The translations under genes and the position numbers were made by a program. The notes below the pieces were generated by a model. The model made no database searches, was not told the origin of the DNA, and was given only the letters and a program-made list of their open reading frames with translations. From contig JAVKOQ010000083.1 in assembly GCA_031835245.1 (NCBI GenBank), positions 10,001 through 74,000 on the forward strand: 64,000 nt of DNA, read 5' to 3'. This document shows positions 42,258-53,758 of this stretch, piece by piece. The stretch is from Balamuthia mandrillaris. Its lineage: Eukaryota; Discosea; Longamoebia; Balamuthiidae. Position 1 is the first letter of the stretch, and the number at the start of each line of letters is the position of its first letter.

Positions 42258-44041
42258 ATGGTTCTGCTCAAAGAATAGTATGTTTAAATGTTGTTTTTTT
42301 GTGGGTTTTTTTTCCAACAGCTTACATTTGTTTTTTTTTTTTTACTTCCTGCTTTCTTTTCTTTGTTCATGAAGCCGTGTGCCGCTGCCTTGCACCTTGG
42401 AAGAGGTTTGCTTCCCTTCTTCTTCTTTTTTTTAAAAAAATATTCTGAATTCATCTTTTCGCTCACTGGCCTTTTCGTTTTTCTTTCATTTTTCGTTTCG
42501 TTTTGCTTTCATCTCACTTCTTTTTGTGTGGAACAGTTCAGGTTGGCGAACAGGTACTGCACCATGAAGAGGAGTGAGGAGGAGACCCAAGGCGACGCTG
42601 GAGTGGAGGTCTTGAAGGATGAGCCCTTCCAGAATGAGGAGCTTGGCTCTGGCCGCTACACCGAAAAGATTATACACTTGGGCCAGTATGCACTCCTCTT
42701 CTTTCTCTTCCTTTTGTTTCTATGCTTCTCTTCTCTCTTCTCTCGTCTCTCGGATGCTTTTCGTTTTCATTTTTCAACTCGCTCTTTCTCTCCCTCTCCC
42801 TCTTCACTCTCTTCTCTCCGCCTCTCGCTCTTTCCTTCTATCTCTTCTCTCGTTCTTTTCTCGGTCTTCTCGCTCTTCCTCGTTCTCTCTCCTCTGTGTT
42901 GCTCAACCACTCTGTGCACGATAAAACAGCCATGTGCCATCATGGGCAAGGCGGATTATTCCCAGCAAAGCTCAAATGCTGGTTGAGAAGTCTTGGAACT
43001 CTTTCCCTCGCTGCAAAACTATTTATTCGGTTCTCTCTCACTCTCTTTTCCTCTTGTTCTCTTCTCTTTTCTCGCTTGCTCTTTCTCCTCTCGCTTGCAG
43101 TTTTTGTCTATGTTCTTATATTACCATTTCTCTTTCCTGTTGTTAGTGCCCTTTCTTTGAGAAGTTTAGCATGACGGTAATCTCTAACCACACTGAAGAC
43201 AACGGCAGTCAAGACAATGTACATTTCCTTCTTTCTCTCATTCCTAAGTGTCGTTCTCACGATTTCCCTCTCCCGCTTTGTTCATTTGTTCAAAGTCTCT
43301 TGAGCTTGATGCCTCCACATTGAAAAAGAGAGACGTGCAAGCCATTGACGTGGCGTTCACTCCTTTGGACAAAAAGTATTATAAGAAAGAAGAAGATCCA
43401 ACCCTTTGGCAATCCAAAAAGAAAGGCAGAGGTCCTCTGCAGAACAAATGGCAAGAATCACAACCCATCATGTGTTGTTATAAGTTTGTATCTGTTGAAT
43501 TCCGTTACACAGGTTTCTTCTCTCTCTCTCTCTCTCTCTAACTTTCTCTCTCCTTTCTCTCTCTCGCTCTCACTCCCTCTTTCTCTCTCTCTCTCTCGTT
43601 TTTCTTGCTAAAGTACTAATGTGCCTTTTATTTTTAAACAAGGATTTCAAAAGCGAATAGAAAAGTATATGCAACAAATGATGTTTGACCTTGTCTTCAC
43701 GTATTGTCGGCAATTGGTTTGTTTGATGGACGAATGGGCGGAGCTCAGCGAGGAAGATATCGAAGCTTATGAACGAGAAGTTGCCGAACGGCTCAATAAG
43801 GTCTCCATTCTCTTGTTCTTGTTCTTCCTTTTGCTTCCTCTCTCCTTCTTTTTTTGCTTTCTCTCTGCTTCTCTCTAATAATTTTTTTTTTCTGTCAAAG
43901 AAATGTGCAGGTTTGGTATCAAAGGCACCGGTCGGTCCTGTGGAAGCTATGGATGTGCCCGAGTGTCCCTCGCCAGCACCCGAGCACCAAGACGCCAACG
44001 GCAACAGCAAAGGCAAAGAAAAAGAGGAACAAGAGGAGTGA
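42258..44041 (+). CDS. Class I phosphatidylinositol transfer protein
   Basis: The first exon is tiny (ATG at 42258, MVLLKE). Phase-2 splicing to an exon at about 42375 and then to 42536 gives MVLLKEYRVPLPCTLEEFRL, matching the start of animal PITP-alpha. Then come EETQGDAGVEVLKDEPF and GRYTEKIIHLG, then VPSWARRIIPSKAQ, EKSWNSFPRCKTIYS, YYKKEEDPTLWQSKK, GRGPLQNKW, MCCYKFVSVEFRYTG and CRQLVCLMDEWAEL. These are the family's lipid-cavity and lid segments in order. The C-terminal ~50 residues are a Pro/Glu-rich extension. Class I PITPs exchange PI and PC between membranes and supply PI for signalling. The protein is cytosolic and peripheral. Introns are strongly T/C-rich, and several carry CT repeats (43517-43600). 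Two of the first exons are too short to be found by length alone. Confidence 0.92.
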
Positions 44042-44298
44042 TCGCTATAGTAAAATATATTTCTCACCAAAATTTGTGTTTTTTTTTTTTTGCGTTCGGC
44101 ACAATTATCCCGTGTCGTCATGATATCGGATAATTGCTGCACTCAGATGGGCCAATAGGAGAAAAGATAGGGGATTTAGCGAACCAATAGGAGAATACCT
44201 GTGATCATTGGGTAATAAAGCAATTAAATATAAAAAAAAAAACAAAAAAAATACTACAAAGGCAAAACAACAAAAAGAACAGAAAGGGAGAGAGCTCC

Positions 44299-44639
44299 AT
44301 GTTCTCCTCTTCCTTCTGTCCGCCATTTCTTAGGCGGCGCACCACTGAACGCTACATACGAGCTGGCACAGAAGAAGGAGGAAGCGCCACCACGGATGCA
44401 GCAGCGAAAAAATCCATTTGGGCGCTGCTCAAGGGCGATGCCGTCGTGCTTCGTCGCCTGGCACCTTACCTGTGGCCCGCTTCCGACCTCTCCCTCAAGG
44501 TGAGGGTGGTCCTCTCGCTGGTGTTGTTGGTGGTCGCCAAGCTCTTCACCATCCTCGTGCCCATCACCTACAAACACTCTGTGGACGACCTGAGCACTGA
44601 TCCCTCCAAAGGAGGACCCACGTACCTTCTTCCTCCTAT

Positions 44640-44677
<38 letters not shown>

Positions 44678-45029
44678 TCTCTCTCATCACAAAAAAAAAA
44701 AAATAGTTTTCCAGTGCAATGGATTCTTTTGTATGCATTCTTGCGGCTGCTGTCGTCGGCGTCGGGGGACATTCGCGATGCTGCCTTTGTGAGGGTGACG
44801 CAGAACGCGTTGAAGCAGGCCGCGCTCGACACTTTTGACCACCTGCACTCCCTCTCCTTGCGGTTTCACATGCACCGACAGACGGGCATGATACTCAAAG
44901 CCTTGGAGAGAGGCATTAATGGCATCAAGTATGTTTTCTTCTGTTCTCTCTTTGTTGTTTGGTGTTTTCTCTTCTCTTGTTCTCTCTCCTCTCACTCGAT
45001 GATTCTCTCTTTGCAATCTTCTCTCTAAA

Positions 45030-45061
<32 letters not shown>

Positions 45062-46803
45062 GCCTCCCTCTTTCCCCTCTTGCTGTTGCTCTAGCTTTCA
45101 CTAACTTCAATTTCTAGTTTTCTGCTCTCGATGCTCTTGTTCAACATTGTTCCAACGTTGCTCGAAATGTTGTTAGTATGCGGATACCTGCTGATCTTCT
45201 ACGAGTTCCTTTTCTCCTTCATGACTTTCGTAACAATTGTGAGCTACATTACCTTCACCCTCGTCGTGACAGAGTGGCGTAACAAGTTTCGGCGAGAGAT
45301 GAACGACAAGGACAACGACGCCAGCAACAAAGCAGTGGACTCGCTCATCAACTATGAGACAGTAAAGTACTTTTGCAACGAGCGACACGAAAGCAAAAGA
45401 TACGGAGCTGCGCTCACTGAGAAGATGGTTGCTGCTGAGAAGAGCTACACTTCCCTCGCTTTATTGAACATTGGCCAGTCTGCGATCATTGCTGTTGGCT
45501 GTCTCGCCGTTATGCTTCTCGCTGTACGTTATTTCTCTTTTCTTTTCTTTCTGTCTTTTGTTTTCTTTTGTTCTGTTTATCTCATCTCCGTTTTGCTATT
45601 AACCAAAACAGGGACGACGAGCTGTAGATGGTGATATGACAGTGGGTGACTTTGTGTTGGTCAACACGTACCTTCTTCAACTCTATCTACCTCTTGGCTT
45701 CTTAGGAACGAGCTACCGCATGATCAAGACCTCGCTGGTAGACCTCGAGAACATGTTTGCTCTCCTCGATGAACAACACGACGTGCTGGATCACCCTGAT
45801 GCGAAGGAGTTGGTCGTAAGGAGGGCTGCTGTCAAGTTTGACCATGTCGTGTTTGCCTATGAAGACCCTAGCAAGCCTGTCCTTCGTGACATCTCCTTCG
45901 AGATACCTCCTGGTCGCACCGTCGCTGTCGTTGGACCCACTGGCGCTGGCAAAAGCACATGTATGTCCTTTTTGCTCTTCTCTTCATCTCATTGTCTGAG
46001 GTGTTCGTCTGCTGTAATGTTATTTTTAAGGAAATCTCATTCTCTCATTCTGACTCCTATTTTTCTCCCCACAACGAACAGTGGCGCGACTATTGTTCCG
46101 CTTTTACGACGTAAACTCAGGCAGCATTACCATCGACGGACAGGACATATCTCGCGTCACCCAGACCTCGCTTCGGCGAAGCATCGGCGTGGTGCCTCAA
46201 GACACAGTCCTCTTCAACGACACCATCGCCTACAACATTAAATACGGAAGAGCTGAGGAAGACATCTACCAAGTGGACGACGAGGAGATGTTCGCGGCCG
46301 CCAAGCTGGCTCAGATCCATGACTTTATCGTTTCGCTGCCGGAAGGCTATAACACTAAAGTGGGGGAGCGCGGGCTTCGGCTGAGCGGCGGAGAGAAGCA
46401 AAGGGTGTCCATCGCGAGGGCAATCTTGAAGAATCCCCCCATCATGATCTTTGACGAGGCCACATCGGCGTTGGATACGCACACGGAGAAGCTTATACAA
46501 TCCTCGTTGCGGCAAGTAAGCAAAGGAAGGACCACATTGATTGTGGCGCATCGGTTGTCGACTATCGTGGATGCGGATGAGATTTTGGTGTTGGCAGCCT
46601 CGTCGTCGAAAGAGAAGAAAGTAGGAGAAGAAGAGGAGGAAGAAGAACAAGGAGGAATTGTGGAGAGAGGTACGCACGAAGAGTTGTTAGCGTTGAATGG
46701 GCGTTATAAAGCCATGTGGGATAAGCAGTTGGAGATCACGCGAGAAAAGAAACCTGAAGAGTCCCAAGAAGAACAAGAAGATGATAAAGGAAAGGATAAG
46801 TAG
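44299..46803 (+). CDS. ABCB6: ABCB6/HMT1-type ABC half transporter
   Basis: The ATG at 44299 starts a basic leader ([17 protein letters not shown]). The transmembrane domain shows [32 protein letters not shown], a segment reading [36 protein letters not shown] and [14 protein letters not shown]. The nucleotide-binding domain is complete: Walker [10 protein letters not shown] (split by the intron at about 45960-46080), [13 protein letters not shown], signature LSGGEKQR, Walker [13 protein letters not shown] and switch His in IVAHRLST. The Q-loop and VTEWR motifs are those of ABCB6/HMT1, which move porphyrin, heavy-metal or thiol conjugates. The extra N-terminal membrane domain of ABCB6 is absent. 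The leader could target mitochondria or another organelle, so ABCB7/ATM1 remains an alternative. The end is Glu/Lys-rich. The stop is at 46801, followed by an AATAAA signal. Confidence 0.9.
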
Positions 46804-46897
46804 AACTTTGTCCTCTCATTTGTAAATAAAAAACTATTTCAAAAAGAAAGAATGAAAAGGAGAGAAGAAGAACAAGAAGGCAAAAAAAACAAGATGA

Positions 46898-47213
46898 TCA
46901 CTTGGGACAGTAAGAAGGAAGAGTGAAGGTGGAAGGATCCTGGGGGCGGTTGTTCCAGCTCTCTGCCTTGGCGATGAACTTGTTGAGAGTGCCAAATGTT
47001 CCTGTGAACTCAGCTAGTGTCATCGGGGAGGTCACCGGCGTCTTCAACGTCCACATGAACGTCACGAAGCGTTGAAAGATGTACGTCCAGCATGTGTTGT
47101 CGTTGGCTTGGCAGGGCGTCGCCTCATTGTAAACTTATTTGATGAGAGAAAGCGAGAGTGGTGGATGTTGAGTTATGTGAAGAAGAAAGGAGAGAAAGAA
47201 GTAATAATAATAA

Positions 47214-47244
<31 letters not shown>

Positions 47245-48040
47245 AAGAAGAAGAAGAAGAAGAAGAAGAAGAAGAAGGAACAAGAACAAGAACAAGAACA
47301 AGAAAAACATGAATAACAAGTACATGTCCAGGAAAGAAGGCTAACGGCGCCGTCCTCCATCTTCCTCTTCATGCACTTTTGGCTGCCATGCGCGGCAAAG
47401 ATCCAACCATAGCCAGAGGCATGGTCCACTATCGCACTAAAATTGCCCGTTGGAATAAGACCCTCTGTTCCTCTTCCCACTGTCGCCGTATTGATCCTTT
47501 CGTTTTTTTTTTTGTAAAACAAAACAAAAAAAATATTATAAAAATATAAAAATATAAAAATATTTAAAAAAAATATAAAAAATAAAAATATTTTAAAAAA
47601 ATATAAAAAATAAAAATGAAAAGAAAGACAAAGCCAAATAAAAATAGGTACCTGGTGCGATTGACTTTGAGCCGGTCTTGGAAGGCATAGACCTCCACGC
47701 TAGGGGGTCCTTCCAGGAGGTGGTGGTGGTGGTGGTGGGGCTTCTGCTGTTCCAACAAAGGGAAAGAAAAGGGGTCGTCGTCGTTCTCCTCCTCCTCCTC
47801 CTCGTCGAACAAAAGGGGTCCTTCTTCTTTGCGCAAGAGCTTGGCCGCGAGGGCCGCCGGGATCGAGCCAGAGACTTGAAACTTGGCGTCCCACTGAGGA
47901 GCGGGGGATGGAGGCGAAGGGGCCGCGTCGGCGCTCAGCAACAACCACCCCGCGAACACCAACCACAGCAAGGAGGGGAGGAGGCGGGAGGAGGCATCAT
48001 AGGAACAAGAAGAAGCAGCAGAGCTGTTCTTTCTCGTCAT
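46898..48040 (-). CDS. Secreted Cys-containing protein of unknown function
   Basis: The start at 48040 is the first ATG in frame. Residues 1-40 form a signal peptide (SLLWLVFAGWLLLSADA). The first exon continues through QWDAKFQVSGSIP, an acidic run, a His-rich run and YAFQDRLKVNRTR. After an AT-rich intron (about 47530-47650) comes INTATVGRGTEGLIPTGNF then GYGWIFAAHGSQKCM. A second intron holds a long GAA/TTC repeat. The last exon encodes CQANDNTCWTYIFQRFVTF and ends LPSYCPK with TGA at 46898-46900. At least four Cys suggest disulphides. No known domain is recognised; exon edges beside the repeats are approximate. Confidence 0.6.
47202..47277 (+). repeat. TAA then GAA trinucleotide repeat in an intron
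   Basis: A short TAA run passes into about 20 GAA units on the plus strand; on the sense strand of the minus gene these are TTC units. GAA/TTC tracts of this length can form triplex DNA. Confidence 0.85.
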
Positions 48041-48876
48041 TCTTCGTTGCAATTTTTTTTTTCTTTGGATTTTTCTAGTCGACAATATATCGCAGAATAT
48101 TTCAATCTATTGATGGTCTACCGTTTGCCAATATTTAAATATTCAAAAAAGTATTTCAATTTTTCAACAAATTTCAATTATTTGAAAATACTTCAATTAA
48201 GCGATTGCTCGCTTCAACAACATTGATTTTTCATAGCAAGAAGAAATAATGCATGCTCACCTTCAAACCTCCCCTGGTTTCTCTTGTCTTTTATTCTTGC
48301 AATCTTCTTCTGTCGTGACGAGAGGAAAAAACGAATGGGGTTGTGGTTTCACAAACCTGGGCAAGCTTGCCAGGTTTGGGTGGTAAGTTTGTTGTGTGCT
48401 CTACCATCAACGAAGACAACCGTTCTGGATTCCGAGGGACCATTACCCGTTTTATTTTTTTTTTAAAAAACAACAAATCAATTTAAAAAAAAAATGACGC
48501 AAATGAGTTATTCTGTCGACGGAGCAACTTGCGAGCGTTGGATGCGCCAAATTTCCGCCGAATTCCTGCAGCATTCTCCCATCCAACTCACACCAAAAAT
48601 ATCAAATTAAAAACACCCAACACGAAAAAAAAAAATCAAAGAACCAAAAAAAAAAAAACACCCAACACAAAAAAGCGTAGCGAAAACCTGCTCCTCCTCT
48701 CGCTACTTCTTTTGTAGTGCTGTTTTGTTTTGCTTTTGCAAAGAAAAACAAGAACAAACACACACGCTACCCAAAAAGTAGAGAGAGCAGAGCATAACAA
48801 AATAGAGAAGAACCAAAAAAAGTAGAGAGGAGCCAAGGGAGTGAGGAGAGGAAGGGAAGAGGGAGCGCAAGCAGAG
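48041..48876. other. Divergent intergenic region between secreted protein (-) and DCAF12 (+)
   Basis: No gene is supported. It has GTCGAC at 48078-48083 (38 bases before the minus start) and at 48515-48520, GCGTAGCG at 48675-48682, a CCTGGGCAAGCTTGCCAGG near-palindrome at about 48357-48375 and several A runs. Both neighbours probably share promoter elements here. Confidence 0.5.
48078..48083. promoter_or_regulatory. GTCGAC motif upstream of the secreted-protein gene
   Basis: It lies 38 bases upstream of the minus-strand start codon at 48040, the closest such motif to a start in the window. Confidence 0.3.
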
Positions 48877-51453
48877 ATGAGTTCCACTGCAGGAGGACGG
48901 CCACGGGAGGGTGAGGTGGAGGGAGGAAGCGAGGGAGGGGAGCCTCGCTTCCTGTCGTGGGCCTCGGAGCCAGGCACCAGCAGCGACCACAGCGACTTTG
49001 AGGAGGAGGAAGGCTCTCCCACGGAGAGAGCCGCCACTGACGTGGCCTTTGGCGGTGCGGCTGACCTCTTGGACAATGAACAGTTGGAAGCCTCTCCAGG
49101 GAGCTCCGAGGAGGAGCCAAGCCCAGGGCAACGACCACCTTCTTCTCGCTCTTCGTTGATTGCTCCTCTCCTTCGCTCTCAAGGACGTTTTCTTGTTGGC
49201 AGCAGCAACGACGACCATCACCCGCACCAGGATGACAATGAGAACAAGGTACCTGGCCACCGTTGGCTGCCCAAACGCGTGTACGCTGCGTTGACTAGGG
49301 AGACAGCAGGAGGCAGCGTGGCCAAGAACTACTTGTGGGCCAGGGAGGTGCTGGGAGGCGGCCATGGTGGAGGAAATAAGAGAGCGATTGGCGCTCCTGG
49401 AAGAGGGAAGACGCGAACAAAGAACTCCTCCTGTGGTTCTTTCCTTTCAAGAGAGCAAGTGATACAACGGGTGGCTTTTGATAGGGTCTACAAAGAAGAA
49501 GAATTGAACGTGGCTTCACACAAGTAAGAACTCCTTTTTTATGTTTTTGACTTTTGCATTCATGCCTAACAGAGTACTTGTCATCTGCCCTGTTCTCATG
49601 CACAAGGTTCGACAAGGTAGGAATCTCTCACTCTCCTGCAGTGATTATCAAATATTTCATTATTTCTCATGTTGATACTGCAACAGATTTTTGCTAGCGC
49701 GTGGCTTGATGAAAATGTCGTTCTTTGTGGTACGAAATGTAACAAGCTGGTACGTCTTCAATTTTATCTCCTTGTTTATCCAGTGTTTAAACTATGCGTA
49801 CATTCATAGTTGGCGTGGCGTACGATGGAGAATAAGGTGTTGGAGATCCCAATTCCAGATGGTAATAATATTATCTCTTTCTCGCTTCTCCTCGTTCTCT
49901 TTCCCCTCCTGTCGCTTCTTCAATCTGTTCTTCTTTACTCTCATAACTCAAATACCGATGTCCTGGTGCAAAAGCTGGAAGTGCTCCGCTTGGAGATCAA
50001 TGCGGTATACATAGTATTAGTGTAAATGGTTCAGAGACATTGTTGGTTACTGGCGGTCGTTCCGCAGCAGGTATATTCTCCTTGTTCTCCTTCTCATGTT
50101 CTCTACGTTACTCACCACCAATTTAAACCAAGATGCTTGTGTGTTTCGTCTGCCGGATTTCACTCCGTTGATTATGTTGAAAGTAAGTTTCCTTGTTATT
50201 CCCGGTCCTATGGCTAATAACTTTATCTAACTGAATACTTTTTTCAACCAGGGACATACGGACTGGTAAGCAAATACGCGTAATGTGAGTACACTCGTAT
50301 GAGCTGACGGTTCTTGGCTAAAAGGATTTTTGCAACTGAGTTCGTGAGCGAAGAGTTGTTGCTTACAGCCTCAAGGGATTGTACAGTAAGCTTATGGTCC
50401 ACCAAGCAAGGAAGAGGATCTTCTTCTGCTCCGTTACCAATGCGCAAACCTTTGATAACAAGAAGGTTTGTTTTAATTCCTTTAAACTTTTAGATTATCT
50501 TTCTTTTACTGAAACTTAGCCTCCTTTAGAGAGCACTCACAAAAAGTTAGAGCACTAAAGGTAACTTTCTCTTTACACCTCTCTTTCCTCTCTCTCGAGC
50601 TGAAACGTATGCTTGATGTAACTAACGAGGAACTGCTACAAATAATAGTACAATAAAAACAAGCATACATTTGCGACTGCAGGCGCTGATGGACAAACCA
50701 AGATTTGGGATGCTCGAAACATGGACGTGGTACGACTCAATTCTTATCATTTTGGGATGCAATTTACGTCTCACAGTATTTTTGGCTTCACAATAAACAT
50801 ACAATCCGCAGATATCTAGCATTTCGCTAATAGACACCAACGAGGTTGTCTGTCTTGCTGTAGAACCTCGCCATGACCTCATTTGCGTTGGCTCACAACA
50901 ATTTGCAACTTTCATCGACGTGCGAGCTGGGAGCATTGTTCATCGGATTCCTTCTCAAGATGAAGATTGGGGCATTCGGTCGCTCGATTTTCAATGTGGC
51001 AGTCTACTTACAATTGGTACAAATGTTTAAGACTTTAAGTTTAACGCTCCCGTACCTAACACCACTATTTGAATAGGAGGTGGAATGGGACGACTGAGCT
51101 TTTATGACCTTGTTGCTGGAGCATACAGGAACAGAGGCGATAAACCTTACTTACAAACTGGCAATGGCTGGATGGTTCTCATCTTTCTCTTTCCCTGCCT
51201 TTCTGCCTCCGTTTCACTCTCTCCCTCCCTCTCTCTTTCCCTCTCCTCTTACTTCTTCTTTTGTTCTTGTTCTTCTTCATCTTGTTCTTCTTGCTCTCCC
51301 TCTTTGTGCCAACGACGTACTTCAAATCCAATAGTTGAAAGATGAAAGCTTTTATGCTCATTTTAGCGGCTTACAATTGTACCACGCGATTTATACCCAC
51401 TGTTATGACCCAACGAAAACCAAAATATTTATTGGCGGAGGCCCAATTATGGT

Positions 51454-51498
<45 letters not shown>

Positions 51499-51505
51499 CC
51501 TCCCT

Positions 51506-51537
<32 letters not shown>

Positions 51538-51645
51538 TTCCTAGTTAGTCTCTCTATAGAAACTTTTACTCCTTCTGCTAACACAATTTTTCCCAATTGC
51601 GCTCTTTAGCATGGTCTAAAAGGCAGTTATGCTGCCATCTGGTGA
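48877..51645 (+). CDS. DCAF12: DCAF12-like WD-repeat protein
   Basis: The ATG at 48877 starts a long acidic, Ser-rich N-terminal region with HRWLPKRVYAALTRET. WD-repeat exons follow, each 60-200 bases: VFASAWLDENVVLCGTKCNKL, MENKVLEIPIPD, LLVTGG, FRLPDF, LLTASRDCTVSLW, GADGQTKIWDARNMDV, DLICVGSQQFATFIDVRAG, GIRSLDFQ, LSFYDLVAG, YTHCYDPTKTKIFIGGGP and HGLKGSYAAIW. These match human DCAF12 segment by segment, including the VYTHCYD / GGP end. DCAF12 is a substrate receptor of CUL4-DDB1 ubiquitin ligase that reads C-terminal di-Glu degrons. The N-terminal region is longer and more acidic than in animals. More than ten introns are needed, several with CT repeats (51456-51540). The stop is at 51643-51645. 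Confidence 0.9.
51456..51540 (+). repeat. CT microsatellite in the last DCAF12 intron
   Basis: About 85 bases of CT and CCCT units lie between the exons encoding IFIGGGP and HGLKGSY. Confidence 0.9.
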
Positions 51646-51867
51646 GCTCCGTCGCAATGCTTGGTTCTTAGCATTCTTTTTGTTAGTCGTCGGACGGTTT
51701 TTCCTCTCTTTTGTTTTAGATTGTTAAATACTCTTATTTTTGTTTCTACGTAGAGGAATATTTGTCGATGGAATGTTGGTAGTGATAGCACTTCATAAAA
51801 GCTCAACTTTTATCTTTTTTGTGCTTCTTCTTCTTGTTGTTGTTCTTGTTCTTCTTCTTGTGCTTCT

Positions 51868-53676
51868 TCATCCCGAACAATATTCAAACATCCCGCCACC
51901 TGTCTCGTCTTCTGCTGTGTTGTTAAGAAATCGATACTTTTGCGCTAGCTCTTTCAAATCATTCAATCTCTTCGTTCTACCGGCAGCTTTTTCGTGCTCC
52001 ATGAACCCGCTCAGCTTTTTAGACCTGCAAACAACAACGCATGCATCACTACAATATAGGACCAACGCAAAACGACAGGCTCCACTCACCTCCATTCGTT
52101 TGCATTGGCGAACCTCTTTGCTTTCTCATTATCGCCGTTGGCATACGAAAAGATGGCCCAAAACGGATTGGAGAGTACTTCTCCTCCTAGTTAGAAACGC
52201 AGGTTAGTTTCGTTGGCCTCCATCATTTCTTTGTTAATCTTCTTCTCTTATGTTACGGGAAATAACTCGCGCTACTAACCAGACGAGAGGGCGGCGGCCT
52301 TATCTATCAGGTGATAGTAATGCATGGCCGTCAAGGCGTAACGACCGGAATGCTCCAACTGGTTCTCCTCGGGAGATGGCGGAGTAAGCTCTGGGGCAAC
52401 AGTGTATTGTTCCTTGTTGCGATCCAATGTGTTCCCTGGATAGAACTTGTACGTCATCGTTTCTTTTTGCACCTTTTGTTTAAACAAAATCTTAAGTATT
52501 ACCAAGAATCACACAAACAATGCACGCTGAAACAATCAAAAAAACAAAGGAACGTACGCGATACAGCGGAGCAGCTGAGATGAAATAAGAGTAGGCCACA
52601 TCCTCCAATTGGCTGAAGAAGGGCTGCTCCGGAAATCCCTCCACAAACTCATGGAAGGTACGATAGAGACATCGGTTGTGAGGGATTGTGTTTTCGATGA
52701 TTTGCTTCCATGTTGGATGAATGCCATCCAACTCGACGTTCACTCCTGTTTGGGCCTGGTTTGTTGTTGCTTGCAGGTTAGTATTCTCTTTTTCTATCAC
52801 TAGCAAAAAGTAAGCAACTTGTGAACAAAGAAGAAAGAAAGATGGAGAAGGGCGACATGCTACCACAACAATAACTGGATTATTGGTGAGTGCTTCCAAA
52901 CAAACAGAGACGTGATCCTCATGAAAGACATCATCCGCGTCCAGAAAGAAGATCACCTCCCCTTTGCTCCTCGTCACCCCCACGTTCCGGGCCGTCCCGC
53001 GAAAGAGGTGTTGGCGTGAGGACACCAACTTCCATTGAATGTGTTCTTTTGTATCCGTGTGTTGTTGATGATGAATGAAGGAGAGTACGCGCGCAACACT
53101 GTTGTCGGAGGAGGAGTCATCCACAATCACCACTTCTGCATTCGTTATCTATCAGTTATGCAGTTAGTTATGGCGATATATTAGTGTGCAGAGAGAATAC
53201 AGTACAAGTCTGATGGGAGAAACAGTATGTAGACTTTGTTGGGATTGGAAGAAATGTGAAATGCTCTGCTTGACGCTTCGCAGCGTGTTGACGATATAAG
53301 AGGCGGTGTTGCGGACGGGAATGACGACCACGAAGGAAGTTACCGGAAGCGAAGCGGTTTGAAGAAGCCGGTCCGGATACCAAATGGGCGCAGCGAAAGG
53401 GTTGTTGTTGTAGTTGACGCGCGAAGAAGAAGGAGGAAAAGAAGAAGAAGAAGAAGAAGCGGAAGAAGATGAGGAAGAGGTGCCCGAAAGAGAAGCAGAG
53501 GAGGATGAAGGAACGGGAGAGTTGGAGGTGGATGCTTTGCTTCGAGGAACAAGGACGAGCAAAAGCAGTGCGCCACAGAGGAGCAGGAGCGCAAACAGGC
53601 ACAAGGAAAGATGCTCCCAAGGAATCCCTCGTGCAGGCGCTCTCTCCCCACGCTGTTTATGCCTCCGGTTCCCCAT
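51868..53676 (-). CDS. Secretory-pathway GT2-type glycosyltransferase, paralogue 4
   Basis: The start at 53676 (MGNRRHKQRG) is preferred; an in-frame ATG at 53733 lies inside a repeat. A basic tip and signal anchor (LCLFALLLLCGALLLLVLV) are followed by a Ser-rich stem, then SFVVVIPVRNTASYIVNTLRS, VVIVDDSSSDNS, GTARNVGV and FFLDADDVF. Later exons give NVELDGIHPTW, PHNRCLYRTFHEFVEGFPEQ, TYKFYPGNTLDRNKEQY, NPFWAIFSY and a last exon with KLSGFMEHEKAAGRTKR ending at 51868. All catalytic landmarks of the family are present, so it appears intact. It has the same exon order as the cluster at 21.7-25.7 kb but lies 26 kb away. Its 3' end is 220 bases from the DCAF12 stop, convergent. The composite repeat starts one base before its start codon. 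Confidence 0.82.
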
Positions 53677-53698
53677 CCCTCCCAGTTGGTCGAACCGG

Positions 53699-53758
53699 AG
53701 GACGTCCTCGGCATACGATAAAAGGATGTCCATTTTTATCGTATGCCGAGGACGTCCT
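53699..53758. repeat. Perfect 25-base inverted repeat with 10-base spacer
   Basis: The left arm (53699-53723, starting AGGACGTCCTCGG) and the right arm (53734-53758, ending CCGAGGACGTCCT) are exact reverse complements around GGATGTCCAT. Each arm also holds the small palindrome AGGACGTCCT. A strong DNA cruciform or RNA hairpin is possible. Confidence 0.9.

Noticed and set aside
42288-42986. Long plus-strand open frame of 232 codons in the PITP gene
   Set aside because: It reads through T-rich introns; only the segment 42536 to about 42686 matches the PITP family.
48300-48450. tRNA-like signal on the minus strand (TGATGGTAGAGCA, resembling a D arm)
   Set aside because: The A-box-like string is good, but the stems do not pair, there is no TTCGA-type T loop at the right distance and no anticodon arm could be drawn. 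At most it is a tRNA-derived relic.
51740-52207. 155-codon plus-strand open frame
   Set aside because: Its second half is the antisense of the last exons of GT2 paralogue 4 and its first half is CTT-rich spacer.
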